From: Paracoccaceae bacterium Fryx2
GTDB taxonomy: Bacteria > Pseudomonadota > Alphaproteobacteria > Rhodobacterales > Rhodobacteraceae
DNA: 64,000 nt
Direction of reading: 5' to 3'
Assembly: GCA_032334235.1 (NCBI GenBank)
Contig: JAVSGI010000005.1
Coordinates: forward strand, 310,001-374,000
Every line of letters starts with the position of its first letter. The stretch's first letter is position 1. Position numbers and translations under genes: made by a program. The notes under the pieces are model-generated. The model saw only the letters and a list, made by a program, of their open reading frames with translations. It was not told the origin of the DNA and did no database searches. Of this stretch, positions 32,770 through 41,789 are shown in pieces.

Positions 32770-33856
32770 TCAGTGGGCGCCGTTCCTGCTCACGACGGCG
32801 GAAAAGGTCTTCAAGACGAGGTGGAGGTCGAACCAGACCGAGCGGTTGTCGATGTAGAACCCGTCAAGCTGCTGTTGCAGGTCGATGTCGGCATTGCTGC
32901 GTTCCGAGACCTGCCACAGCCCGGTGATCCCCGGCGTGACCGAGCAGCGTTTCCGGCGAAAGACCTTGTCCATCGCATCGAGGTGGTAGAACGGGAACGG
33001 CCGCGGGCCGACGATGCCCATGTCGCCAACGATCACGTTCCACAGCTGGGGCAGTTCATCGCAGCTTGAGGAACGCAGGATCGACCCGACACCGGGAAGG
33101 ATTCTGGGGTCCGACTTCAGCTTGAAATGGGTCTGCCATTCGGCCTGGGCCTCGTGGTCGCGGGCCAGCAGATCCTTCAGCCGCTGTTCGGCATCGCGAT
33201 ACATGGTGCGCAGCTTCAGCACCTGGATGGTCGATCCGTCGCGGCCTTCGCGGGCCTGCCGGTAGAAGACAGGGCCGGGGTCGGCAAGCCGGATCGCCAG
33301 ACCAGCCAGAAGGATGACCGGCGACAGCAGCACCACGGCCGGCACCGCGATCAGCAGGTCGAGCGCCCGGCGCACGGCCCGGCCGGTGCGGCCCGGGTTC
33401 GGGCTGCGCAGGGTCAGGCCGATCCGGCCGTTCAGGCCCGCCGGTTGCAGGCCCGACACCCGCAGGCCGGGAAGGTCGGCCAGCAGGATCACGTCGTCAT
33501 ACTGGCGTTGCAGGGTCGCGAGCCGATCGGGGTCGCCGAGGATTTCCGCGCCTGCCAGCACCGCCGCGTTCTTCTGCCGGGGCTGCGCGATTCCTTCGGG
33601 CGCACTGTCGGCAAGGCGCGGATTGATGCCGTAGTGCCAGTTCTTGCGGAAATGGGTTGCCAGGTCCGGCCGGCCCGGCACGTCGACATCCTCGCCCCAC
33701 AGCCCGGCGCGGCGCAACTGGCGCAGAACAAGCGACCGCAACGGCAGTTGCAGCAGCAGCGCGACCAGCAGGCAGAGCCCGATCTGCACCGCGATACCCC
33801 CATCGGCCAGAAAGGCAACGGCCCCCAGCCCGGAAACGGCAAGGGTCGCGGTTGAC
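32770..33856 (-). pseudogene. 3' part of initiating sugar-phosphate transferase (WbaP-like), cut by IS21
   Basis: Carries the remaining membrane segments, the middle domain and the complete catalytic C-terminus of a polyprenyl-phosphate hexose-1-phosphate transferase: PGPVFYRQAREGRDGSTIQVLKLRTMYRDAE, then SCDELPQLWNVIVGDMGIVGPRP, and TPGITGLWQVSERS. Its N-terminal end is missing; the frame now continues into IS21 DNA up to an ATG at 33909. A truncated protein from there could in principle keep the catalytic domain. The other fragment is at 36435-36810. Joined across one copy of the 8-bp duplication, the two give an in-frame protein of 484 residues, close to WbaP length. Confidence 0.9.
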
Positions 33857-34005
33857 TGCGTGTTTCGCTTGATGGTGGGCATCGATTTCACGGGATCATG
33901 GGCAGTCATTTCGCGTGAAGCTGGGCACTGATTTCGCGGGATCGCGGGCAGGTCTGGTCGGCAAATTGAGGATAGTTGCGCCTTCAGGAATGAAGGGGTG
34001 GCTTG

Positions 34006-35544
34006 ATGCCGACAGGACGATTGAACATGCGCCGGATACGAGATGTTTTGCGATTGAAGCTTGGGCAAGGCCTGAGCGAGCGGTCCATTGCCGCTTCCCT
34101 CGGTCTGAGCAAGGGGAGCGTCGGAAGCTACACCCAACGGGCGCGTCATGCCGGGCTCACGTGGCCCTTGCCGGAGGGGATCGATGACGACAGCCTTGAA
34201 CTTCTTTTGTTTCCAGCCCCGCCCACGGTGCCGGACGCGGAGCGGCTTGTGCCCGACTGGGCGGAGATTGACCGCGAGTTGCGCCGCCCTGGGGTGACGC
34301 GGATGCTGCTCTGGGAAGAATACCGTGCCGCGCACCCCGGGGGTTTTGCCTATACTTGGTTTTGCACGCATTACGAGGCTTGGAAGGGTCGGGTGCGCCC
34401 GACGATGCGCCAGACACATGTGGGCGGCGAGAAGGTGTTCGTCGACTTTGCCGGCGACACCATCGACGTGATCGACCCCACGACCGGCGAAGCGCGGGCC
34501 ATGAAGCTGTTCGTGGCGGCAATGGGGGCATCGAATCACACCTATGCCGAGGCGGTGGCATCGGAGGGGTTGGAAGATTGGATCCTCGCGCATATCCGGA
34601 TGTTCGCCTTTCTGGGCGGCGTGCCAAAGGCGGTGGTTCCGGACAATCTGAAGTCCGCCGTGATCAAGGCAGACCGGTTTGATCCGGGGCTGAACCGGAC
34701 CTATGCCGAGATGGCGGCGCATTATGGCACCGCCGTTCTGCCCGCCCGGCCGCGCAAACCCCGGGACAAGGCGAAGGTGGAAGTGGCTGTCCAAGTGGCA
34801 CAACGCTGGATTCTGGCGCGGCTGCGGAACCACCGGTTCTTCTCATTGGCCGAGTTGAACGTGGCGATCCGGCGGCTGCTGGACGAGTTGAACATGCGCG
34901 TGATGCGCGGCTATGGCGCCAGCCGCGCCGATCTGTTTGCCACTTTGGATCGGCCCAATCTTCAGCCCCTACCGCCCGAACCTTATGTCTTCGCCCGCTG
35001 GAAGCGCGCCCGCGTGGCACCCGACTATCACGTTGAGGTCGACAGCTCATGGTATTCCGTGCCCTTCGCGCTGATCAAACAAGAGGTCGATGTTCGCACA
35101 AGCGGCCAGACGGTCGAGATATTCCATCGTGGTCAGAGGGTTGCGAGCCACGTGCGCACCCCGGGGCGGCGCAGCCATGTCACCGTGGCCGACCATATGC
35201 CATCGGCCCATCGTCGCTTTGCCGAATGGACCCCGGCCAGAATGCTGGCGCAGGCAACCAAGACCGGCCCCGCCGTCGCCGCCTTTTGCGAGATGGTGAT
35301 GGCTGACCGCCCCCATCCTGAACAGGGGTTCCGCACCTGCCTGGGTGTGCTGGCCTTGGTCAAAACCTATGGGCCGGAGCGCGTTGATGCGGCCTGCCAG
35401 CGGGGTGTGACCATCCGGGCCCGCACCGTCACCTCCATTCGTTCGATCCTCAAGACCGGCCTCGATCGCGCCTTCCTGGAAGGCTCCGAAGAGGTCGCCC
35501 CCCTCCAGCACGCCAACATTCGTGGCGGCAGCTATTACCATTGA
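34006..35544 (+). CDS. istA: IS21-family transposase IstA
   Basis: Transposase of about 512 residues. An N-terminal HTH (IRDVLRLKLGQGLSERSIAA, then SLGLSKGSVGSY) precedes an rve-type DDE core, with the first Asp in EKVFVDFAGDTID and later blocks in GGVPKAVVPDNLKSAV and the C-terminal Glu region. The ATG at 34006 directly follows a TTG and an AAGGGGTGG ribosome site. Together with IstB it mediates transposition. It is intact. Confidence 0.95.
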   Translation: MPTGRLNMRRIRDVLRLKLGQGLSERSIAASLGLSKGSVGSYTQRARHAGLTWPLPEGIDDDSLELLLFPAPPTVPDAERLVPDWAEIDRELRRPGVTRMLLWEEYRAAHPGGFAYTWFCTHYEAWKGRVRPTMRQTHVGGEKVFVDFAGDTIDVIDPTTGEARAMKLFVAAMGASNHTYAEAVASEGLEDWILAHIRMFAFLGGVPKAVVPDNLKSAVIKADRFDPGLNRTYAEMAAHYGTAVLPARPRKPRDKAKVEVAVQVAQRWILARLRNHRFFSLAELNVAIRRLLDELNMRVMRGYGASRADLFATLDRPNLQPLPPEPYVFARWKRARVAPDYHVEVDSSWYSVPFALIKQEVDVRTSGQTVEIFHRGQRVASHVRTPGRRSHVTVADHMPSAHRRFAEWTPARMLAQATKTGPAVAAFCEMVMADRPHPEQGFRTCLGVLALVKTYGPERVDAACQRGVTIRARTVTSIRSILKTGLDRAFLEGSEEVAPLQHANIRGGSYYH

Positions 35545-35556
35545 GAAAGGACTAAA

Positions 35557-36318
35557 ATGCTGACCCATCCCACCCACGACCGACTGTTGGCGCTCGGCCT
35601 GACCGGCATTGCATCGGCGCTCGAAGAACAACGCAGGTCAACCGCCTTCGACGCCCTCTCGTTCGAAGAGCGTCTCGGCCTGCTGGTCGACCGCGAGGCT
35701 GCAGAGCGCGACACCAAGAAACTGGCCTCCCGGCTCAAGTTTGCGGCTCTGCGCCAAGATGCCAGCGTCGAGGATCTGGACCTGCGCAGCCCACGTGGTC
35801 TTGACCGCAGTGTCATGGCGCATCTTGCCGATGGCGGCTGGATCGCCCGGCACGAGAACCTGCTGATAACCGGGCCGACCGGTTTGGGCAAAAGCTGGAT
35901 CGCCTGCGCCCTTGGCCACAAGGCGTGCCGGGATGGGCGGCCCGTCCTCTATCAACGTGCGCCGCGCATGTTCGAGGCCCTTGCTCTGGCCCGTGGCGAT
36001 GGCCGCCATGAACGCATCCTCAAAACCATCGCCCGCATGGATGTGCTGATCATTGACGATTGGGGCCTCGCCGTCCTCACCGCCCCGGAGCGCCGTGACC
36101 TGCTGGAAATCCTCGAAGACCGCCACGGCCGCGCTTCCACCATCGTCACAAGCCAACTCCCCGTTGACCAGTGGCACGAAGCCATCGGCGACCCAACGCT
36201 CGCAGATGCCATCCTCGACCGCCTCGTTCACAACGCACACCGCCTCACCCTCTCAGGTGAAAGCCTGCGCAGGCGCTCCGCCGTCACAAAAAAGCTTGAC
36301 CAAATCGTTCAAGCCTGA
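35557..36318 (+). CDS. istB: IS21-family helper ATPase IstB
   Basis: AAA+ ATPase of 253 residues. Walker A reads GPTGLGKSW (about residues 105-113), Walker B is VLIIDDWG, and the IstB-typical ITSQLPV-like VTSQLPVDQWH follows. It regulates target choice and activates IstA. The gene begins 12 bases after istA and is intact. Confidence 0.96.
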   Translation: MLTHPTHDRLLALGLTGIASALEEQRRSTAFDALSFEERLGLLVDREAAERDTKKLASRLKFAALRQDASVEDLDLRSPRGLDRSVMAHLADGGWIARHENLLITGPTGLGKSWIACALGHKACRDGRPVLYQRAPRMFEALALARGDGRHERILKTIARMDVLIIDDWGLAVLTAPERRDLLEILEDRHGRASTIVTSQLPVDQWHEAIGDPTLADAILDRLVHNAHRLTLSGESLRRRSAVTKKLDQIVQA

Positions 36319-36434
36319 CTCCATGAAAGCGTCGGCCAGCCTGCCCACGATCCCGTGAAATGACTGCCCAGAATGGCGCGAAACGCGTGCCCACGATCGC
36401 GCGAAATCAGCGCCCATTCTCCGCGAAATCCGCA

Positions 36435-36810
36435 CGGTTGACGCCAGAACCCGGCGGCGGAGAAGTTCGTGCTGGTGCAGCCTGTAGCCCGGGTAAAGCG
36501 AAACCGCGGCGTAAAGGGCAATCGTCGTCAGCGACGCGAACACCAGGCCCCGCAGGAAGGCCGGGGCAGAGCCGTCCACCGCACCAAGGCCCGCCAGAAG
36601 CCCGAAGGCAGCGACCAGGCTTGCCGCGTCGGCTGCGACCAGCGCCGCCCGGCAAAGCTGGCGCCGCAGGGCCGGACGGGTGCGGGATTGCGACGTGTCG
36701 GCGTGCTGGGCCGGGAAATGCGCGGGATGCAGCAGATCGCCGATGTTTTCATCAAGATCCTTCAATTGATCCTCCAAGGTCTTGCAGATTTCACCCCGCC
36801 GGTGAAGCAC
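36435..36810 (-). pseudogene. 5' part of initiating sugar-phosphate transferase (WbaP-like), cut by IS21
   Basis: About 125 residues from a GTG start at 36810 to the IS21 junction. It includes the first membrane segments (ALVAADAASLVAAFGLLAGL and FASLTTIALYAAVSLYPGYRL) and HELLRRRVLAST, after which the frame enters the IS. Pre-insertion sequence would continue as ATLAVSGLGAV in the fragment at 33856. The ancestral protein would transfer a hexose-1-phosphate to undecaprenyl phosphate, the first step of repeat-unit assembly. Confidence 0.88.
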
Positions 36811-36946
36811 CTGTCCGGATTGCGGACCGGGAGTGCGGACGGGGAACCATCGTGCAGCATCGTCATTCGTGAAAAGCGGGTCGGACGTTCAAAGCGGATC
36901 ATGAAATCTCCAGTCGTTTGTCCCGGCAAACCGGGTGCGGCACCCC

Positions 36947-37840
36947 CTACTCGGGGTGGGGCGCGGGATCGGGCGCAGGCAGCCCGCCAATCCGGGCGGT
37001 CTCGATCGGGAACGCCCGCAGCCCGGTCTTCTGGGCGATCACCAGCCCGATGAAGCTTGGCACCGTGACCATGTAGCGCCGCCACAGCCGCCGGGGTTCG
37101 CAGGCAAGGCGGAACAGCCATTCAAAGCCGCTGCGCTGGATGAAACGGGGCGCCTGCGCCTTCATACCCGCGTGAAAGTCGAAGGCGGCGCCGACGCCGA
37201 TCAGCAGGGCAGGGCGCAGACGGTCGCGCATCCGCGCCATCCACAGCTCTTGCTTCGGCGTGCTGAGCCCGACCCAGACGATATCCGCACCCGAGGCATT
37301 GATGCGCCGGGCGACCTCGTCCTGCTCGGCCGGTGTCAGTTCCCGGAAGGGCGGCGACCATGTGCCCACGATCTGCGCGCCGGGAAACTGCCGGGTCAGG
37401 GAGTCCGACAGCTTTTCAAGGATGTCGTGGGTCGTGCCATACAGGAAATGCCGGACCCCGGCGGCCCGGCCCTGATCGAAGACCTGCAGCATCAGGTCGG
37501 GCCCGTAGACCCGGTCCGCGGTCTTGTGGCCCGCCTGGCGCAGCGACCAGACCAGCGGCATTCCGTCCGGCGTCACCATGAAGGCCTCGTTGTGGATGCG
37601 GCGCAGTTCGGCATCCTGCTGGCAGCGGATCACGCCATGGGCATCGCGGATGCAGATGTAGCCCTTTTCGTCGCGCGCAATCGCCCGCAGGATACGGCTG
37701 GTCGCCGTTTCAAGGTTTACGGCCGAGATGCGGACCCCGAGCAGGTTCATCCACCCCTGCAACGGCGTCCCGCGGTGCGGGCCCGGCGCACCCGACCAGA
37801 CATCCGCCCCATCGCCGGTTCGATTCTGCTGCGCCGACAT
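36947..37840 (-). CDS. WecG/TagA/CpsF-family glycosyltransferase
   Basis: GT26-type enzyme of 297 residues. The family blocks are VTPDGMPLVWSLR (about 88-100), HFLYGTTHDILEKL, and VGLSTPKQELWMARM, followed by GVGAAFDFHAG and PRFIQRSGFEWLFRL. Members add the second sugar to a lipid-linked acceptor, for example N-acetylmannosaminuronate. The ATG at 37840 follows AGGAG at good spacing and is preferred over the in-frame start at 37858. It lies upstream of the disrupted transferase in the same direction, with a gap of about 135 bases. Confidence 0.92.
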   Translation of the reverse strand: MSAQQNRTGDGADVWSGAPGPHRGTPLQGWMNLLGVRISAVNLETATSRILRAIARDEKGYICIRDAHGVIRCQQDAELRRIHNEAFMVTPDGMPLVWSLRQAGHKTADRVYGPDLMLQVFDQGRAAGVRHFLYGTTHDILEKLSDSLTRQFPGAQIVGTWSPPFRELTPAEQDEVARRINASGADIVWVGLSTPKQELWMARMRDRLRPALLIGVGAAFDFHAGMKAQAPRFIQRSGFEWLFRLACEPRRLWRRYMVTVPSFIGLVIAQKTGLRAFPIETARIGGLPAPDPAPHPE

Positions 37841-38340
37841 GGATGCTCCTGAAATCACTGTTCGATGTCCTGACTGTAAGGCAGATGAAATCTTCTTTAC
37901 TATTAACTGTTTGGCGCATCCCGCCCTCGTCGGGCTATCCGGAGGGAGCAGCCGCCCCCGCCCTTAACCCTTTGGGATGGGGGCGGGGGGGGACCATGCC
38001 ACTTTCGCGCAGAACAGGTCGAAATCCGGTCGGGCGTGTCGGTTTCGGGATGCAGCATTGGCCGGGTCGGCACCGGCTTTGGAAAGCGCAGGCCGATGCA
38101 TCGCCGGGCAGGAGTGCCGAAAGTTTGGGCAGGCGGGTGCGCCCCAGCCGTCAGGGCCGGGCAGGCCCGTCCGATGCCCGCCGCATTGCGAAAAGGGCCG
38201 GCCGCACCTTGGCGGCGGCAAGCCGAGGATCGGGGGCAGGATGGCCGCGAGGGTGCAAGCCCGTGCCCGCAAAGCGGCCGCGCCGGGGCGGACGGGCGCC
38301 GCATTCCAGGGGGGGATCAGGGCGAGCCACAGGGTCGTCG

Positions 38341-38373
38341 CGCCGATCTGCACCGATCTGCACCGATCTGCAC
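38341..38373. repeat. 10-bp tandem repeat, just over three copies
   Basis: The unit CACCGATCTG is repeated three times with one base different in the first copy, followed by a partial copy. It is too short and has no spacers, so it is not a CRISPR array. Confidence 0.8.
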
Positions 38374-38420
38374 GGGGGGCGGCGGGCGGTCAGCGGCAGG
38401 TGCCGCGCACAAGAAAGGCA

Positions 38421-38453
38421 CGGCCCCGCCCGGGTCTTGCCCGGACGGGGCCG
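38421..38453 (-). terminator. Hairpin downstream of the aminotransferase operon
   Basis: An 8-bp GC stem (38421-38428 with 38446-38453), continued by 5 more pairs after a mismatch, starts 17 bases beyond the stop of the last gene of the amino-sugar operon. A pyrimidine stretch (GCCTTTCTT) follows on the minus strand. Confidence 0.55.
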
Positions 38454-38469
38454 ATGTCTGGCCGGGGAG

Positions 38470-39669
38470 TCACGCGGTTCTCGCGCCGCGATCCCAGTTG
38501 CGCGGTCGCCCGCCGCCAAGCCGACCGCCACTTTTCACCAGCGACTCCAGCAAGGCCGAAACCACTGTCATCTGCATGGCATCGGTCATTTGCGGGAAAA
38601 GCGGCAACAGGAGCGAATGGTCGCGCGCCCGTTCGGAATGGCGCAGGTCGTGGCGCTGCGGCAGGTCGCTGTGGGCATTTTCCATGTGGATGCACATCAC
38701 CCCGCGTCGCGTGGCGATACCGCAGTGCAGCATGTGCTGCATCAGATCAAGCTGGATGATGGTCGGGTCGAGCCTGACACAGTAGCTTTGCCAGTTCGAC
38801 CTGGCCCACTCGGGTTCCTCGGGTGCCTGCACGCCTTCGACATCGCGCAACAGCCGGGCGTAGGACGCGGCCAGCACGCGGCGACGCGCCAGGATTTCCG
38901 GCAGGCGCTTGAGCTGCTCGCGCCCGATCGCCGCCTGCATGTCGGTCATGCGGTAGTTGTAGCCCTGGACCGGATAATCCTCGAAGATCACCAGGTTGCT
39001 GCGATGGCGCTGCGCATCCGACACCGACATGCCGTGCTGGCGCCACAGCCGCAGCTTGGCGTCCCAGTCGGGGTTCTGCGTCGTCAGCATTCCGCCTTCG
39101 CCGGTGGTGATCACCTTGCGCGGGTGGAACGAGAAGCACACGATGTCGCCATGCGGCCGCCCGATGCTGGTCCACTCGCCGTCGATGCGAATGCTCGCGC
39201 CGATCGCGCAGGCCGCATCCTCGATCACGGCAAGGCCGTGCGCGCGGGCAACGGCAAGGATGGCCGGCAGGTCGCAGGGCATCCCGATCTGATGCACGCA
39301 GAGGATTGCCCTGGTCTTTGGCGTGATCGCCCGGGCAAGCGCGGCCGGATCCATGTTGAAGCTGTCGGCCTCGATGTCGACGAATACGGGAATGCCGCCG
39401 CACTGGCGTATCGCATTGGCCGAGGCGATGAAGGAATGGCTGACCGTCACGACCTCGTCCCCGTCGCCGACCCCCACCGCCAGCAGCGCCAGATGCAGCG
39501 CGGTGGTGCAGTTCGACACGGCGCAGGCATGGGCCGCGCCGACCATGTCGGCAAACTCGCGCTCGAAAGCGGCCACCTGCGGGCCTTGCGACAGCCAGCC
39601 CGACAACACGGCGGCGCTGGCGGCCTCGGCCTCCTCCCGGCCGACCATGGGCTTGGCGATCGGGATCAT
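38470..39669 (-). CDS. DegT/DnrJ/EryC1-family sugar aminotransferase (second copy)
   Basis: PLP enzyme of 399 residues that aminates a keto-sugar nucleotide. The lysine is in FSFHPRKVITTGEGG (about residue 185), and VIEDAACAIGA carries the cofactor Asp. The ATG at 39669 overlaps the epimerase stop as ATGA. It is the last gene of a five-gene run from 43335. A C-terminal tail of about 30 Gly/Arg-rich residues follows the family core. The substrate could be a 4-keto-6-deoxy sugar. Confidence 0.9.
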   Translation of the reverse strand: MIPIAKPMVGREEAEAASAAVLSGWLSQGPQVAAFEREFADMVGAAHACAVSNCTTALHLALLAVGVGDGDEVVTVSHSFIASANAIRQCGGIPVFVDIEADSFNMDPAALARAITPKTRAILCVHQIGMPCDLPAILAVARAHGLAVIEDAACAIGASIRIDGEWTSIGRPHGDIVCFSFHPRKVITTGEGGMLTTQNPDWDAKLRLWRQHGMSVSDAQRHRSNLVIFEDYPVQGYNYRMTDMQAAIGREQLKRLPEILARRRVLAASYARLLRDVEGVQAPEEPEWARSNWQSYCVRLDPTIIQLDLMQHMLHCGIATRRGVMCIHMENAHSDLPQRHDLRHSERARDHSLLLPLFPQMTDAMQMTVVSALLESLVKSGGRLGGGRPRNWDRGARTA

Positions 39670-40664
39670 TGCGCGGCTCCCGCGAACTGGGCCCGCTCGT
39701 TCTGCCACCATGCGATTAGTTCCCTCAACCCCTCGCTTGGGGTGATGCGCGCCTCGAAGCCCAGTTGTTCGCGGGCGGCCGAGGCCGAGGCGAGCCTGCG
39801 CGGCACCGGGTTGACCGACCGTTCGGGCAGATGTTCCGGCACGAGGTCGGGCCGCCCCATTTCCGCGCTCATCAGCCGGGCGAGGTCGAGCAGCGAGGTT
39901 TCGGTCTGGCTGCCGACGTTGAACACCGCATCGGTGGCCCCGGCCTTGGCCGCAAGGATGTTGGCCCGGGCCACGTCGCGGACATGGATCATGTCCATCG
40001 TCTGAAGCCCGTCACCGAAGATCAGCGGCGCCTCGCCGCGCGAGATCCGCTCCATCCAGCGCACCATGACCTCGGTATAGCGGCCGTGGATGTCCATCCG
40101 GGGGCCATAGACGTTGAAGTAGCGCAGGGCGACGTAGTTCAGCCCGTACATGTCGTTGAACGACCGAAGCAACCCTTCGCCAAAGGTCTTGGCCGCGCCG
40201 TAAAGCGTGCGGTTGCCGTAGGGGTGGTGCGTCTCTTCGGTCGGAAAGCTGGTCGCCATACCGTAGATCGAGGCCGAGGATGCCATCACCACCTTGCGCG
40301 TGCCCGATTCCACGCACAGCTGCATCAGGTCGTAGGTCGCATCGACCATCACCGCCATCGCATCGTCGGGGGCGTCGACGCAATGGGTGATGCGCAGCGC
40401 CGCCTGGTGGAACACGGTATCGCAGCCCGTCACCAGCTTGCGCATCAGCGCCTTGTCGCGGATGTCGCCGTGGGTCAGCGTCACCCGCCCGCTGGCCAGC
40501 GCATCGGCCAGGTTGTCCACCCTTCCGCGCACCATGTTGTCGACGATGACCACCTCGCGGCAGTCCTCGTCCAGCAGCAGATCGACGATGTGCGAGCCGA
40601 CAAAGCCGGCACCGCCCGTCACCAGCACGCGCTTCCCGCTCAGGACGTTGTTCTTTCCGGTCAC
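39666..40664 (-). CDS. NAD-dependent epimerase/dehydratase (extended SDR)
   Basis: Sugar-nucleotide enzyme of 332 residues. TGGAGFVGSHIVD is at about 16-28, the catalytic Ser region is MASSASIYGM, YxxxK reads YGAAK, and RYFNVYGPRMD follows. It is similar to UDP-glucose/GlcNAc 4-epimerases. It lies 12 bases after the first aminotransferase and overlaps the second by 4 bases. It could be a C4 epimerase or a 4,6-dehydratase; the sequence alone does not settle this. Confidence 0.9.
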   Translation of the reverse strand: MTGKNNVLSGKRVLVTGGAGFVGSHIVDLLLDEDCREVVIVDNMVRGRVDNLADALASGRVTLTHGDIRDKALMRKLVTGCDTVFHQAALRITHCVDAPDDAMAVMVDATYDLMQLCVESGTRKVVMASSASIYGMATSFPTEETHHPYGNRTLYGAAKTFGEGLLRSFNDMYGLNYVALRYFNVYGPRMDIHGRYTEVMVRWMERISRGEAPLIFGDGLQTMDMIHVRDVARANILAAKAGATDAVFNVGSQTETSLLDLARLMSAEMGRPDLVPEHLPERSVNPVPRRLASASAAREQLGFEARITPSEGLRELIAWWQNERAQFAGAAQ

Positions 40665-40676
40665 GATGTCATCCTT

Positions 40677-41789
40677 TCAGGCAACCGCCGCGGCGGGTTC
40701 CGCGGCATGAAGGTTCACCGCACCGATCACGCGCTGAACGTCGCCGGGGGTGAGTTCGGGGTAGATCGGCAACGACAGCGTCTGCCGCGCGAAGGCTTCC
40801 GACACCGGGAAGTCGCCGGGGCCGTAGCCAAGGTCGGAATAGGCCGGTTGCAGATGAACCGGGCGCGGGTAGTGCATGTTGGTTGCAACCCCGGCGTCCT
40901 GCAGCCTGGCCTTCAGCGTCTCGCGGTCATCGACCTCGATCACATAGACATGGCAGACATGGTCCTGCCCGAAGGGTCCGGCCGCACGGCGTATCGTTGG
41001 CGACAGCCCGCTGTCATAGGCATTGGCCACCCGCCTGCGCCCTTCGTTCCACGACTCGAGCCGCGTCAGCTTCACGTCCAGCGCCGCGGCCTGCAACGCA
41101 TCCATGCGGAAGTTGAAGCCCTGCATCACATGGTTGTACCTGCCCTTCTGTCCCCAGTCGCGCAGCGACCGGATCTTTTCGGCATGTTCGGAACTGTCGG
41201 TCGTGATGGCACCGCCCTCGCCGCAGGCCCCGAGGTTCTTGCCCGGATAGAAGCTGAAGCAGCCGATGTCGCCGAAGGCGCCGGCCTTCTTGCCGCGCCG
41301 GGCGCCATGGGCCTGCGCCGCATCCTCGATCACCACCAGCCCGTAATGCCGCGCGATGACGCCGATCGCCTCCATGTCGGCAAGACGGCCGTGGAAATGC
41401 ACCGGCAGCACGGCCTTGGTGCGCGGCGTGATCGCGGCCTCGATCAGCGAGGGGTCCATCGTCCAGGTCACCGGATCGACATCGACGAAGACCGGCGTGG
41501 CCCCGGCGTAAAGGATGGCCGCGACCGTGGCCACGAAGGTGGCCGGAACCGTGATCACCTCGTCCCCCGGTCCGACGCCTGCCGCCAGCAGCGCCAGATG
41601 CAGCGCCGAGGTGCCCGAGTTCAGGGCGACGGCGTGTTTCGTGCCGCAATAGCGCGCGAAGTTCTGCTCGAACGAGTCGACCGTTTCGCCCAGAATGTAG
41701 TTGCAGCTGCGCAGGGTGGCCAGAACGGCGGTCTCCAGTTCCGGCTGAAGGGTCTGGTATTGCGCACGAAGGTCGAGAAAGGGAATCAT
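40677..41789 (-). CDS. DegT/DnrJ/EryC1-family sugar aminotransferase (WlbE-like, first copy)
   Basis: PLP enzyme of 370 residues: FLDLRAQYQTLQPEL start, LNSGTSALHLAL, VVIEDAAQAHGA and the lysine in FSFYPGKNLGACGEGG (about residue 182). In the WlbA-WlbB-WlbE pathway such an enzyme aminates the 3-keto group of UDP-GlcNAc uronic acid. The adjacent oxidoreductase and hexapeptide acetyltransferase fit that pathway. It overlaps the oxidoreductase stop as ATGA. Confidence 0.9.
   Translation of the reverse strand: MIPFLDLRAQYQTLQPELETAVLATLRSCNYILGETVDSFEQNFARYCGTKHAVALNSGTSALHLALLAAGVGPGDEVITVPATFVATVAAILYAGATPVFVDVDPVTWTMDPSLIEAAITPRTKAVLPVHFHGRLADMEAIGVIARHYGLVVIEDAAQAHGARRGKKAGAFGDIGCFSFYPGKNLGACGEGGAITTDSSEHAEKIRSLRDWGQKGRYNHVMQGFNFRMDALQAAALDVKLTRLESWNEGRRRVANAYDSGLSPTIRRAAGPFGQDHVCHVYVIEVDDRETLKARLQDAGVATNMHYPRPVHLQPAYSDLGYGPGDFPVSEAFARQTLSLPIYPELTPGDVQRVIGAVNLHAAEPAAAVA

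Larger units (their letters stand above)
33857..36434 (+). mobile_element. IS21-family insertion sequence, 2578 bp
   Basis: Encodes IstA and IstB. The ends begin TGCG and carry multiple copies of a GATTTCnCG...GGGCA-type repeat in inverted orientation, as usual for IS21. The element is flanked by CGGTTGAC direct repeats (33849-33856 and 36435-36442). The insertion lies inside a WbaP-like gene. Confidence 0.95.
37841..38469. other. Gene-free stretch of about 630 bases
   Basis: Lies between the WecG-like gene and an aminotransferase gene. Frames are open but composed of Arg/Ala/Pro-rich shadow. It holds a short 10-bp tandem repeat and a terminator-like hairpin, listed separately. It should also hold the promoter of the WecG-like gene. 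Confidence 0.5.

Noticed and set aside
38341-38373. Possible CRISPR-like repeat
   Set aside because: It is a simple 10-bp tandem repeat without spacers; no cas genes are present in the window.
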